From Planktothrix serta PCC 8927 (GTDB lineage: Bacteria; Cyanobacteriota; Cyanobacteriia; Cyanobacteriales; Microcoleaceae), in contig NZ_LR734877.1 in the NCBI RefSeq assembly GCF_900010725.2, positions 317,412 to 381,411 of the forward strand: DNA of 64,000 bases. Direction: 5' to 3'. The notes under the pieces were generated by a model, which was not told the DNA's origin, searched no databases, and was given only the letters and a program-made list of their open reading frames with translations. Made by a program: the position numbers and the translations under genes. The first letter of the stretch is position 1. Each line of letters starts with the position of its first letter. Below, piece by piece: positions 27,305 through 35,527 of the stretch.

Positions 27305-29244
27305 TAATTAGAAGAGGCAATTTCCGCTAATTCTAACCACCGTTCTGTAGCATTATCAATCTCTTGGGTAATCATTTCTACCTGGTGATGTAAGTCTTGA
27401 ACTTTAGACACCGCCCCCGGAGGTGCGTAATATAATTGTTGTTCTAAGTCGATTTTCTTCGCTTCTAACTCAGCAATTTTTGTCTCTAACTTTTCATATT
27501 CTCGCCGTTCTTTAGACGATAATTTCCGTTGTCCGCTTTTATCCCAAGAATACCGTTGAGACTTATCCGAATCTATACCCAAAGCAGTGGTTTTTTCTTC
27601 GGCTTTCACCGTTTGACGACTTAACTCTAACTCCTCCGCTTTTTTATAATCTAAATAAACCGAATAATTCCCCGGATATTGTCGTAAAACTCCCCCAGCT
27701 TCAAAGGAAAAAATCGTTTCTACTGTCCGGTCTAAAAAATAGCGGTCATGGGAAACTACAATTACACAACCATTAAAATCCTCTAAATAATCTTCTAAAA
27801 CCGATAGGGTTTGTACATCTAAATCATTGGTCGGTTCATCTAAAATCAATACATTGGGCGCACTCATTAATACTCGTAATAAAAATAACCGTCGTTTTTC
27901 GCCTCCTGAAAGTTTATTTAAGGGCGCATATTGTTGATTAGGAGGAAACAAAAACCGTTCTAACATTTGAGAGGCGGTAATCTGGGTTCCATCTGCTGTT
28001 TTAACATATTCTGCCACTTCTTTTAAATAATCAATCACACGCTGATTTTCATTCATCGCCGCTAACAAATCTTCTGAATGTTGGTCAAAATAACCGATAT
28101 GAATGGTTGACCCAATTTCTAATAATCCTGAATCCGGTTGAATTCGACCTGTAATCATATCCAATAAAGTTGATTTACCGACCCCATTTCCCCCAATAAT
28201 TCCTAAACGGTCATCGGGATTAAAACTGTAGGTGAAATCTTGAATTAAAACCCGATTATCATAAGATTTAGACACCTGATTTAATTCAATAACTTTCTTC
28301 CCAATACGACGACCTGGAGTTGAAATTTCAACTTTTCCCTGGAGTTGTTTAAACTCTAGGTCTTGCATCCCTTCAACCCTTTGAATTCGGGCTTTTTGTT
28401 TTGTACTTCTCGCCTTTGGCCCTCGTCTTAACCATTCTAATTCTCGACGCAAAACCCCGCGATGTTTGCGCTGTTGACTAACAGCAATATCCTCCGCTTC
28501 CGCTTTCTTTTCTAAATAATAAGAATAATTTCCAGAATATGTAAATAAATCCCCTCGGTCTAATTCTACAATCCGATTTGTTACTTGGTCTAAAAAATAG
28601 CGGTCATGGGTAATTAATAATAAAGCTCCGCGATAATTTTTTAAATAATCTTGTAACCATTCAACGGACATTGCATCTAAATGGTTCGTGGGTTCATCCA
28701 TTAATAAAACATCGGGTTCAACTAATAACGCCGTTGCTAAAGCAATTCGTTTGCGATATCCCCCAGATAACTGTCGAATCGGAGTATCAAAATCTTCAAT
28801 TCCTAATTTTGTTAAAATAATTTTAGCCCGGTTTTCCAATTCCCAAGCATTGGTCGCATCCATTCTTTGAGTCACCTGGGAAAATCGGGTTAACAGTTGG
28901 GAATCTTCAGGATGTTTTGCTAATTTGTGGGAAAGGTCTTCATACTCTTGAATTAAGTGCATTTGTTCGCCACTATCAGCAAAAATTTGTTCTAAAACAG
29001 TACGATTTTCATCTAAATTAGGTTGTTGGGGTAAATAGATCACTTTTGCTCTGGGATTAACCCACAGTTGTCCAGCATCAATAGATTCCTGTCCCGCAAT
29101 CATTTTTAATAAGGTCGATTTTCCCGACCCATTAATGCCAATTAAACCTACTTTATCCGCCGCATCTAAACTAAAAGAGGCTTCTCGCAAAATTTCTTTA
29201 GTTCCAAATTCTTTTTGAACGGATTGTAATGTAAAAATAGACAT
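27304..29244 (-). CDS. ABC-F family ATPase
   Basis: A 646-residue soluble protein with two ABC domains and no membrane segments. Walker A motifs are GINGSGKSTL and GGNGVGKSTL; signatures are LSGGYRKRIALA and LSGGEKRRLFLL; Walker B motifs lead into DEPTNHLD and DEPTNDLD. A basic linker (LRRGPKARSTKQKAR) lies between them and a coiled-coil tail follows, as in Uup-type members. ABC-F proteins act on the ribosome to relieve stalling. I use the ATG at 29244 (MSIFTLQSVQKEFG); an ATG 14 codons earlier is possible. Confidence 0.93.
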   Translation of the reverse strand: MSIFTLQSVQKEFGTKEILREASFSLDAADKVGLIGINGSGKSTLLKMIAGQESIDAGQLWVNPRAKVIYLPQQPNLDENRTVLEQIFADSGEQMHLIQEYEDLSHKLAKHPEDSQLLTRFSQVTQRMDATNAWELENRAKIILTKLGIEDFDTPIRQLSGGYRKRIALATALLVEPDVLLMDEPTNHLDAMSVEWLQDYLKNYRGALLLITHDRYFLDQVTNRIVELDRGDLFTYSGNYSYYLEKKAEAEDIAVSQQRKHRGVLRRELEWLRRGPKARSTKQKARIQRVEGMQDLEFKQLQGKVEISTPGRRIGKKVIELNQVSKSYDNRVLIQDFTYSFNPDDRLGIIGGNGVGKSTLLDMITGRIQPDSGLLEIGSTIHIGYFDQHSEDLLAAMNENQRVIDYLKEVAEYVKTADGTQITASQMLERFLFPPNQQYAPLNKLSGGEKRRLFLLRVLMSAPNVLILDEPTNDLDVQTLSVLEDYLEDFNGCVIVVSHDRYFLDRTVETIFSFEAGGVLRQYPGNYSVYLDYKKAEELELSRQTVKAEEKTTALGIDSDKSQRYSWDKSGQRKLSSKERREYEKLETKIAELEAKKIDLEQQLYYAPPGAVSKVQDLHHQVEMITQEIDNATERWLELAEIASSN

Positions 29245-29302
29245 GATTTTTAAGAGTTTTAAAATAGATGAATTCAGCAGACTCAATTAATTAACAGAAA
29301 TC

Positions 29303-29318
29303 TAGTATAATTATACTA
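29303..29318. promoter_or_regulatory. 16-nt palindrome, likely operator of DUF433/DUF5615 pair
   Basis: TAGTATAATTATACTA is a perfect palindrome 40 bases upstream of the DUF433 start. It contains a TATAAT that could be the -10 box. Autoregulation by the antitoxin is inferred from position. Confidence 0.5.
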
Positions 29319-29357
29319 TGAAATAGTCGAACTGAAACGGATCACAATAGGTGAAGT

Positions 29358-29603
29358 ATGACACCCACAAGTTTACTGTCTCGAATTTCCATTGATCCTA
29401 ACATTTGTTTTGGAAAACCCTGCATTCGGGGTCATCGAATTTGGGTTTCTCTCATCTTAGATTTTTTAGCCAGTGGAGTTACCCTTGAATCCCTCTTAGA
29501 GGAGTACCCTGGAATAGAACGTGAAGATATTCTAGCTTGTATTGCTTATGGCGCTGAAATGTCGCGTGATTGTTATGTGGAAATTCCGGTTAGAACTCGC
29601 TAA
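29358..29603 (+). CDS. DUF433 antitoxin
   Basis: An 81-residue protein of the DUF433/VapB-like class: ISIDPNICFGKPCIRGHRIWV at the N-terminus and a helix-turn-helix-like stretch LASGVTLESLLEEYPGIEREDILACIAYG. It binds the partner toxin and probably its own promoter. It lies 11 bases upstream of a DUF5615 gene, the usual pairing. Confidence 0.9.
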   Translation: MTPTSLLSRISIDPNICFGKPCIRGHRIWVSLILDFLASGVTLESLLEEYPGIEREDILACIAYGAEMSRDCYVEIPVRTR

Positions 29604-29614
29604 TTAGTCGTAAA

Positions 29615-29995
29615 ATGAAAACAAAACTTGATGAAAACTTAGGTAATATTCGTGTTGTAGCACGCTTACGTTTAGGAGGTCATGATGTTGAAACCGTCAG
29701 AAGTCAAAATCTGAGTTCAACGGATGATTTAAGCTTAATTGAAATTTGCCATCTTGAAGAAAGATGTTTAATTACTTTGGATAGAGGGTTTAGCAATTCT
29801 TTCCGCTATAATCCCTCTAATTATTCAGGAATTGTGGTTATCCGTTTACCTTCTCAACCTACCCCACAAGATTTGGATAAGGCAATTGATACCCTAATTA
29901 GCGGGTTAGAGGAAGCAGAATTAGAAGGTAAATTATGGATAATCCAAAAAAACAAAATTTGGGAATATCAACCCTCACAAGAGTCTGAACCCTAA
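29615..29995 (+). CDS. DUF5615 PIN-like toxin
   Basis: A 126-residue PIN-like (Mut7-C type) protein. MKTKLDENLGNIRVVARLRLGGHDVETV carries the first Asp, CLITLDRGFSN the second acidic site, and NYSGIVVIRL the closing strand. DUF5615 proteins are paired with DUF433 antitoxins, as here, and are predicted RNases. Confidence 0.9.
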   Translation: MKTKLDENLGNIRVVARLRLGGHDVETVRSQNLSSTDDLSLIEICHLEERCLITLDRGFSNSFRYNPSNYSGIVVIRLPSQPTPQDLDKAIDTLISGLEEAELEGKLWIIQKNKIWEYQPSQESEP

Positions 29996-29998
29996 CGG

Positions 29999-30856
29999 TT
30001 ATTCATAACTCATTTCTGCCAGATTTCCTAAATTGAATAAAAACGGAACCATGCTTTTATTATCTCCATTCATAATTAACACTTTTGGCATTTGAGAACC
30101 TCCCTGTTTCCAGGCTTCAATCGCTTCTTTTTGTAAGACTAATTGCCCTCCCGTTGCTTTCAAAGTTTCTGCTAATAAACGTTGTGCTTCCGCCGCTCCT
30201 TTTGCCCGATTAATATCAGCTTGAGCTTGTTGTTCTGCTTCCTGGGCAATATAAACCGCCCGTTTTGATCTTTGTTCAGCAATTTGTTTTTCTTCAACTG
30301 CCTTAGCAAATTCAGGAGAAAATGACAAATCAACTACACTGGTATCTAATACAATAATTCCATATTTATCTAATCGTTCATTTAGGGCTTGATCAAAATC
30401 TGATTTCAATAATTCCCGTTGAGTAATTGCTTCTTCAATCGTTCGTTTTGCTGCGGCAATTTTAAAAGATTCTTGGGTTTGGGGAGCAACTACTTTAGAA
30501 ACAACATTTTGTAACGTTCCCTGTTCTCGTCTAATTCTAACTACTTGTATCGGGTCAAGCCTAAAGTTAATGGCAAAACTGGCTGATAATTGTTGTAAAT
30601 CTTTAGTAGAACTTTGGGCGGGAACTTCAAATTTCTGCACCGTTAAATCATAAATGTCAACATTAGAAACTAAAGGGGGCTTAAAATGAATTCCTTCTAA
30701 TAATACCCCATCCTTAGCTTTTCCTAAAATACTCAATACTCCCGCTTGGCCAGGGTTAACAATCACAAAGGAATTGACTGAAATCAATGCCACTATTGCT
30801 AAGGCAATTCCTAAAATAATACCTGTTAAACCTGCTTGAGGTTCTGCTCTTTTCAT
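29999..30856 (-). CDS. Prohibitin-like SPFH/Band 7 protein
   Basis: A 285-residue membrane-anchored protein. An N-terminal helix (GIILGIALAIVALISVNSFVIV) precedes the SPFH domain (NPGQAGVLSILGKAKDGVLLEGIHFKPP in part, then DIYDLTVQKFEVPAQSS). A long Ala/Glu-rich coiled coil (residues 195-250) drives ring assembly. Such proteins organise membranes and hold proteases. The ATG at 30856 has a GGAG site 8 bases upstream; longer in-frame starts to 30922 lack one. Confidence 0.92.
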   Translation of the reverse strand: MKRAEPQAGLTGIILGIALAIVALISVNSFVIVNPGQAGVLSILGKAKDGVLLEGIHFKPPLVSNVDIYDLTVQKFEVPAQSSTKDLQQLSASFAINFRLDPIQVVRIRREQGTLQNVVSKVVAPQTQESFKIAAAKRTIEEAITQRELLKSDFDQALNERLDKYGIIVLDTSVVDLSFSPEFAKAVEEKQIAEQRSKRAVYIAQEAEQQAQADINRAKGAAEAQRLLAETLKATGGQLVLQKEAIEAWKQGGSQMPKVLIMNGDNKSMVPFLFNLGNLAEMSYE

Positions 30857-30944
30857 AAGGTTCACTCCAATTGATAAACTCATTATAGCGGGATTTACCC
30901 AATATGAACTATAACAAGTCATTTTTTAGAGTTAATCATCTTGA

Positions 30945-32462
30945 TCAGGATCGTTTACAAAATTTTCGTTGTCGGGTTTCTTCTAAATCCTGCCAATCAT
31001 AACCATAATGACTAAACGCATTAATTTGAGGAATTGTTGCAGAAATATTAACCATTTGTTGTTCTAAAGAAGGGCGATTTTTGATCGATTTTCCCCAGTC
31101 TCCTGCTAAGGCTGGGATAACTTGAGTTCCTGGGAGAGCTTGCTGAATCACTTGCTGCACTTGCGCCGTAATACAGTTAACTTGACCACAAACCGCATAG
31201 GACATTGGATGCCATTCAATTGATGAGGAAAATTGATCCCAAGGCTGCATTCTGGAGTCAAAACCCATCCCTCCTATTTTACGATTTGCTTCAGGAAAAA
31301 ACACTGCTCCCGCAGGAATTCCTTGGCGTTGAATAGGTTGGGTTGCTAGGGCTAAAAAATCTAAAACCCCCTGTCTGGCATGGGCAACACTGAGCCGCCA
31401 TAATTGTAATTGTAGGGTTTCTCCCATTTTGGGAATAGAGGCTAAGGTTTTCCATTGTTTCTCATCTGGCCAATAGGGTTTATCCTTTTCATCGGGATGC
31501 TTTTCATTCACAGCTTTAACATCATTTTCAGTAATAAATCCTTGCTGTATAAAACGCTGCATTAAGTCTTTCCCTTTTTGACTACTAGCCCGATTTAAAA
31601 AGGCTTGTTGAGAGGCTTCTCCATAAATCCATAAATCTTTAACTTTGGTAGCAACGGACTCTCCTCCTAACCCTTTAGGATAGCGAACATAATCAAATAA
31701 AACGCCATCTGGACGACGTTGTAAGATAGTATTTAATAAGGTTAAATAATCTTGTCTAGCAGTGGGGTGATAGGGATCAACAAATCCTTGATTGACGAAA
31801 CTTTCCCCATATTCGTCTATTTTCGTTTGGTCAATAACTGCGGTTGTGGTGGTTTCTCCCTTACCATTGCGCGCCAAAACTGAATTTTTATCAGGTTTTA
31901 AGGTATAGGTATAACCATAATTTAACATAAACATCCAAGCATAAACTTTTAAGCCCCGTTGTCTACCTTTTTGGATGGTTTCTGCTAATAAATCTTGGTT
32001 TTCCATTCCAGGCGATCGCATTGCCGATGGCCAAGCAGTAGGATTTTTCCCAGAAGGTAATAAGACTTGACCATCATAAAATACTTCTAAATAAACCTTG
32101 TTATATCCTCGATTAATAATATTATCTAAAATCCGATCAATTTCTCCGGGTCGAGTATCACAGGGATATAATCTTAACCAAATGGCTTGATTTTTAGGGT
32201 TAATTCGTTGACGACATTGATTGATTTGTTGGGCGTGTTGAGTTAAAATAGTATTATAGTTTTTTATCCCTTCAGGATTTCCGGTTAAGGCAGTTTGTCG
32301 TAAACTTTCTTTTTGTGCGATCGCTTGCGGAGATAATTTACAATAGGCTAAGGTTTGAGAACGGGCTAAGGAAACTAATAGCAAGGGATTCAAGGAAAAA
32401 CCTATCAAACAACTGAATAAGAAGCTAGAAAAACGGCGTTGATGAATCATTAAACCAAACAT
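30945..32462 (-). CDS. Secreted GHL10-like glycosidase-fold protein
   Basis: A 505-residue protein with an N-terminal signal peptide (FSSFLFSCLIGFSLNPLLLVSLARS). The body is a TIM-barrel of the hypothetical glycosyl hydrolase GHL10 type: IDRILDNIINRGYNKVYLEVFYDG, RGLKVYAWMFMLNYG, GVLFDYVRYP and SYAVCG. An N-terminal 75 residues of unknown fold precede it. It may act on cell wall or sheath polysaccharide; activity is not established for the family. Only 88 bases separate it from the prohibitin-like gene. Confidence 0.85.
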   Translation of the reverse strand: MFGLMIHQRRFSSFLFSCLIGFSLNPLLLVSLARSQTLAYCKLSPQAIAQKESLRQTALTGNPEGIKNYNTILTQHAQQINQCRQRINPKNQAIWLRLYPCDTRPGEIDRILDNIINRGYNKVYLEVFYDGQVLLPSGKNPTAWPSAMRSPGMENQDLLAETIQKGRQRGLKVYAWMFMLNYGYTYTLKPDKNSVLARNGKGETTTTAVIDQTKIDEYGESFVNQGFVDPYHPTARQDYLTLLNTILQRRPDGVLFDYVRYPKGLGGESVATKVKDLWIYGEASQQAFLNRASSQKGKDLMQRFIQQGFITENDVKAVNEKHPDEKDKPYWPDEKQWKTLASIPKMGETLQLQLWRLSVAHARQGVLDFLALATQPIQRQGIPAGAVFFPEANRKIGGMGFDSRMQPWDQFSSSIEWHPMSYAVCGQVNCITAQVQQVIQQALPGTQVIPALAGDWGKSIKNRPSLEQQMVNISATIPQINAFSHYGYDWQDLEETRQRKFCKRS

Positions 32463-32545
32463 AAATTCTTACAGGATTTCATTATATTAAATGATTCACA
32501 ACATCCTCAAAGACATCCGTAGGAAAAAAGGGTGTTGAGGGTTGA

Positions 32546-32598
32546 CTTTTGACTAATAACTGATAACTGATAACTGATAACTGATAACTGATAACTGA
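32546..32598. repeat. CTGATAA heptamer array at the end of psb27
   Basis: Seven tandem ACTGATA units lie immediately downstream of the psb27 stop codon (minus strand). The array abuts the gene end exactly. Confidence 0.85.
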
Positions 32599-33000
32599 TT
32601 ACGCTCCTCGGTTAACAGCCATTTCCACTTGTTTAAATTCCTGCGCCAAACGTTGTTTTAACTTATCAGGGATAGGACGGTTGGGGTAGGAGCTATAATG
32701 ACCTGCTAAGGCATCGAGGGCCGTTCGCATCGTGGTAAAGGAACTCAGGGAGGTCACCGAACTATCCCGACGGTAACGGGCAATAAATTCGTTAATCACC
32801 TCACGCGCTTGGCCTTGGGCTTCTGCTTTGTCCGGCGCATCTTCAGGTAACATAATCGCGGTTCTTAAGCTATCGACAACGGCTAAAGTATCTTGAGGAT
32901 AATTACCTGTCAACATTCCAGTGGTAGTCCCACTGCATCCGACTAAAGTAATGGCAGCTACAAGAACAAGAGCTAACAGGCGAGAAATGTATTTTTTCAT
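32599..33000 (-). CDS. psb27: Photosystem II assembly lipoprotein Psb27
   Basis: A 133-residue lipoprotein: signal MKKYISRLLALVLVAAITLVGC with lipobox LVGC. The mature four-helix domain has the conserved YPQDTLAVVDSLRTAI and YRRDSSVTSLSSFTTMRTALDALAGHY blocks (seen in parts). It binds CP43 on the lumenal side during assembly and repair of photosystem II. The ATG at 33000 gives the usual signal peptide; an ATG seven codons upstream is less likely. Confidence 0.95.
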   Translation of the reverse strand: MKKYISRLLALVLVAAITLVGCSGTTTGMLTGNYPQDTLAVVDSLRTAIMLPEDAPDKAEAQGQAREVINEFIARYRRDSSVTSLSSFTTMRTALDALAGHYSSYPNRPIPDKLKQRLAQEFKQVEMAVNRGA

Positions 33001-33114
33001 GATCTTGATGAGAACTGGCATTAAAAATTATAGTCAAAATCAGGATCTATCCCCAGACCAAAATAGATTTTTATTCATTTCTGCCTATTTCCCGTTAACA
33101 ATGGGGGATGATTA

Positions 33115-34086
33115 TTACAAATAGGGCTTTAAAAAAGTTTCAACTTCTGTTAAGGTGGGTTGGGCAGCAATAGCACCGGGTTTTGTTGTCGTTAAGGCCC
33201 CGACTGCACTGGCAAATCTCACAATTTCTTCAGCTATTTTAGCATAATTAATCGATTCTAATCCTAATGTACAGAATTGATCAAGAATTCCGGCGGTAAA
33301 TCCATCTCCGGCTCCGGTTGTATCTGCTACATTCACAGAAAATGCGGGTATTCTTCCTGAATTTCCTGCCAAATAATAGGCACAACCTTGTTCTCCGGCG
33401 GTGATAAATACCCCTTGAATTTGTAACTGTTGAGCGATCGCTTCTGGTTCTATCGTATTAAATAATAATTCTGCTTCTTCATTGGTTAATTTCAGAAAAT
33501 CAGCATTTTGAACAATATTTAAAATCAGTTCAATTGCCTGATCAGGATTTTCCCAAAACACGGGTCGCCAGTTAATATCAATAAAAATTTTAACCTGATA
33601 ATTTTTTGCCAACTGAATAGCTTTTAAAATCGCTTGTTGACTTTCTGGATACGCTAATTCTAAGGTTCCTAAAACTAAATATTCTGCGGTTTTAAATAAA
33701 TTCTCTGGAAGTTGTTCAGCTTGTAAATAGGTATCGGCAAATTCCCTTGTATCTCTATCTCCAAATCCAGCAAAACTGCGATCGCCCCCTTCATCTCTAA
33801 CCACATAAACAATTCGAGTCGGTGCGCTAGAATGACGTTGAACTCCTGTAATATTAACCCCAGTTTTCGTTAATAATTCCACTAATTGATCTCCGGGTGT
33901 ATCTTCCCCAATACATCCCATAAACGCCGTCGGAATTCCTAATTTAACTAATCCACAAGCGGTATTAGCGGGGGCACCTCCGGGGTAATCTGTCCACAAT
34001 TTAACCTGTTCTAACGGTTGTCCTAATTCATTCGATAACCGATCAAACAACATTTCACCCATACAAATCACTTGAGGATTATTCAT
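33115..34086 (-). CDS. PfkB-family sugar kinase, fructokinase-like
   Basis: A 323-residue ribokinase-family enzyme. Seen: N-terminal VICMGEMLFDRL, the sugar-binding DYPGGAPANTACGLVKLG, and the catalytic anion-hole motif DTTGAGDGFTAGIL near residue 265. It phosphorylates a sugar, most likely fructose, using ATP. The ATG at 34086 opens the conserved domain; 19 upstream in-frame codons overlap a dispersed repeat and are rejected. Confidence 0.93.
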   Translation of the reverse strand: MNNPQVICMGEMLFDRLSNELGQPLEQVKLWTDYPGGAPANTACGLVKLGIPTAFMGCIGEDTPGDQLVELLTKTGVNITGVQRHSSAPTRIVYVVRDEGGDRSFAGFGDRDTREFADTYLQAEQLPENLFKTAEYLVLGTLELAYPESQQAILKAIQLAKNYQVKIFIDINWRPVFWENPDQAIELILNIVQNADFLKLTNEEAELLFNTIEPEAIAQQLQIQGVFITAGEQGCAYYLAGNSGRIPAFSVNVADTTGAGDGFTAGILDQFCTLGLESINYAKIAEEIVRFASAVGALTTTKPGAIAAQPTLTEVETFLKPYL

Positions 34087-34468
34087 AATTTTCCACAATA
34101 ATAAACATTCTAAACTATCGTAGGGTGCGTAAGCAACGCGCACGCACCATAAACCCCATCTGGCATTTTCCGATTAAGATCAGAAACCAGGTTTCTAGAC
34201 CAATATTTTTCTATTGTCATACTAAGTGTAACAAAGTGAAGCGAAGTATCTTAGAGATATTGGTTTCTTGCAGATTAGTATTTGATAGATTCTTCATTTC
34301 GCTAACGCTGCATTCAGAATGACAGGAACAAGTTTTAGAATCTTTTCTATTGTCATACTGAGCTAACGCTCCATTCAGAATTACAGAAACAAGTTTACCT
34401 AGCAATACTTTACATTGATTTAGGCCCACCTGCTCCACACCAATTAAAATCAGGATTGAAGTTGTCAC
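34087..34468. other. Repeat-rich gap upstream of the HicA-like locus
   Basis: No gene. It holds the dispersed GTGCGTAAGC repeat (34120-34148) and two copies of an element with ATTGTCATACT at one end and ATTCAGAATGACAG or ATTCAGAATTACAG at the other (about 34212-34325 and 34349-34386), a mirror-ended repeat. Confidence 0.6.
34120..34148. repeat. Dispersed 29-nt GTGCGTAAGC repeat
   Basis: Reverse complement of the repeat at 1927-1955 with one or two changes. It sits upstream of the fructokinase-like gene. Confidence 0.75.
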
Positions 34469-34501
34469 TTGACAATTTGAGTACAATAAACTATAGTTTA
34501 T
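34469..34501 (+). promoter_or_regulatory. Promoter with palindromic operator for HicA-like pair
   Basis: TTGACA (34469-34474), 17-base spacer, TATAGT (34492-34497): near-consensus sigma-70 type promoter. A perfect 16-nt palindrome, ATAAACTATAGTTTAT (34486-34501), covers the -10 box, 16 bases before the ATG. A bound repressor would block the promoter. Confidence 0.65.
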
Positions 34502-34517
34502 ACAAACTCAAAGTTTT

Positions 34518-34783
34518 ATGTCTAAAAAAAACATCCTAACCCAGATATTGAAAAAGCCTTGAAGTATGCTAAACAAAATGGATGGCGTATTGAAGTGGGT
34601 GGATCTCATGCTTGGGGAAAAATTTACTGTCCTTATAATAACAACGATTGTCGCTGTGGAGAATTTTGTATTGTCAGTGTTTGGAGTACCCCTAGCAATG
34701 CAGGCAATCATGCTAAACAAATCCGTCGTGTGATTGATAACTGCACCGTTCATCATCAAGCACAAGAGGAAGAGGAAAATTAA
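34518..34783 (+). CDS. HicA-like small toxin candidate with N-terminal frameshift
   Basis: The family resemblance starts MSKK, then HPNPDIEKALKYAKQNGWRIE and GGSHAWGKIYCP, with NNDCRCGEFCIVSVWSTPSNAGNH and a closing helix, about 85 residues. The ATG at 34518 and the HPNPDIE frame are out of register: a run of eight A (34524-34531) lies between them, while six or nine would join them. Without a shift, translation could only begin at TTG 34559. The GSHAWGK and NAGNH histidines recall HicA mRNA interferases. Three bases separate it from its HTH partner. Confidence 0.6.
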
Positions 34784-34786
34784 AAA

Positions 34787-35332
34787 ATGCTAGAATATGA
34801 TTTTATTTTAAACTTTAATCTTCCCGATACTCAGGTCAATGTCTGTAATTATTTAGAGACTTTAGCAACAGAAGGTTGTGATGATGCCTTAATTGGAATT
34901 GGGAAAAAAGGAAGAATTGCTCTCAATTTTATACGAAAATCACCATCAGCAACAGAAGCGGTTTATAGCGCAATTCGAGATGTAAAACGGGCTATTCCCC
35001 AGGCAGTTTTAACTGAAGTTAGCCCGGATTTTGTTAGTTTAACCGATGTTGCTAAATTGCTCGGATGTACCCGGCAAAATATTCGTAATTTGATGAGCAA
35101 GGATGAACTAAAATCTCCAAAACCTATCTATGGGGGAACTCCTTCGATCTGGCACTTATCAGATATATTGAACTGGTTATATGAGGAGAAAAATTATCGA
35201 AATAGAATTGAGCCGAATTTATTAGAATTATCTAAGGTTAATAAAGATTTTAATATTGCTAGGGAGTGGGAAACAGTTGATTCTGAACAAAAGCAAAAAA
35301 TGATTGATTTTTTTAGCCAAATTTCTGCTTAA
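34787..35332 (+). CDS. HTH DNA-binding partner, putative antitoxin
   Basis: A 181-residue protein. Residues 1-80 (FNLPDTQVNVCNYLETLATEGCDDALIGIG) form a strand-rich domain, perhaps toxin-binding. Residues 85-130 hold a MerR/AlpA-like helix-turn-helix: VSLTDVAKLLGCTRQNIRNLMSK ... WHLSDILNWLY. It follows the HicA-like gene by 3 bases, and the palindrome upstream fits a repressor of this type. The pair is likely a toxin-antitoxin or conflict module; I know of no named system. Confidence 0.75.
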   Translation: MLEYDFILNFNLPDTQVNVCNYLETLATEGCDDALIGIGKKGRIALNFIRKSPSATEAVYSAIRDVKRAIPQAVLTEVSPDFVSLTDVAKLLGCTRQNIRNLMSKDELKSPKPIYGGTPSIWHLSDILNWLYEEKNYRNRIEPNLLELSKVNKDFNIAREWETVDSEQKQKMIDFFSQISA

Positions 35333-35350
35333 TTGCTCATTTCTTTTTTC

Positions 35351-35457
35351 TTGTTGCTAAGTTCTACCTAGCAATACTCTAATCAGGCTCCGCCTGCTGT
35401 TTATCGGAGGCAGAGCCTCCTGAACAAGGTTCCCAGGTTCTACCTGGGAACTAGGGA
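35351..35457. repeat. Direct repeat copy 1 flanking the SHOCT gene
   Basis: About 105 bases from TTGTTGCTAAG to GGGAACTAGGGA, with two internal hairpins (AGGCTCCGCCTG...GGAGGCAGAGCC; GTTCCCAGGT...ACCTGGGAAC). It recurs in the same orientation at 36496-36600. Confidence 0.75.
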
Positions 35458-35527
35458 GAAACGTCTCTACAGTCATTAAAATTGCTAAGTTATACCGAGA
35501 GAAATGTCTTTACAGAATTCGTTATGT

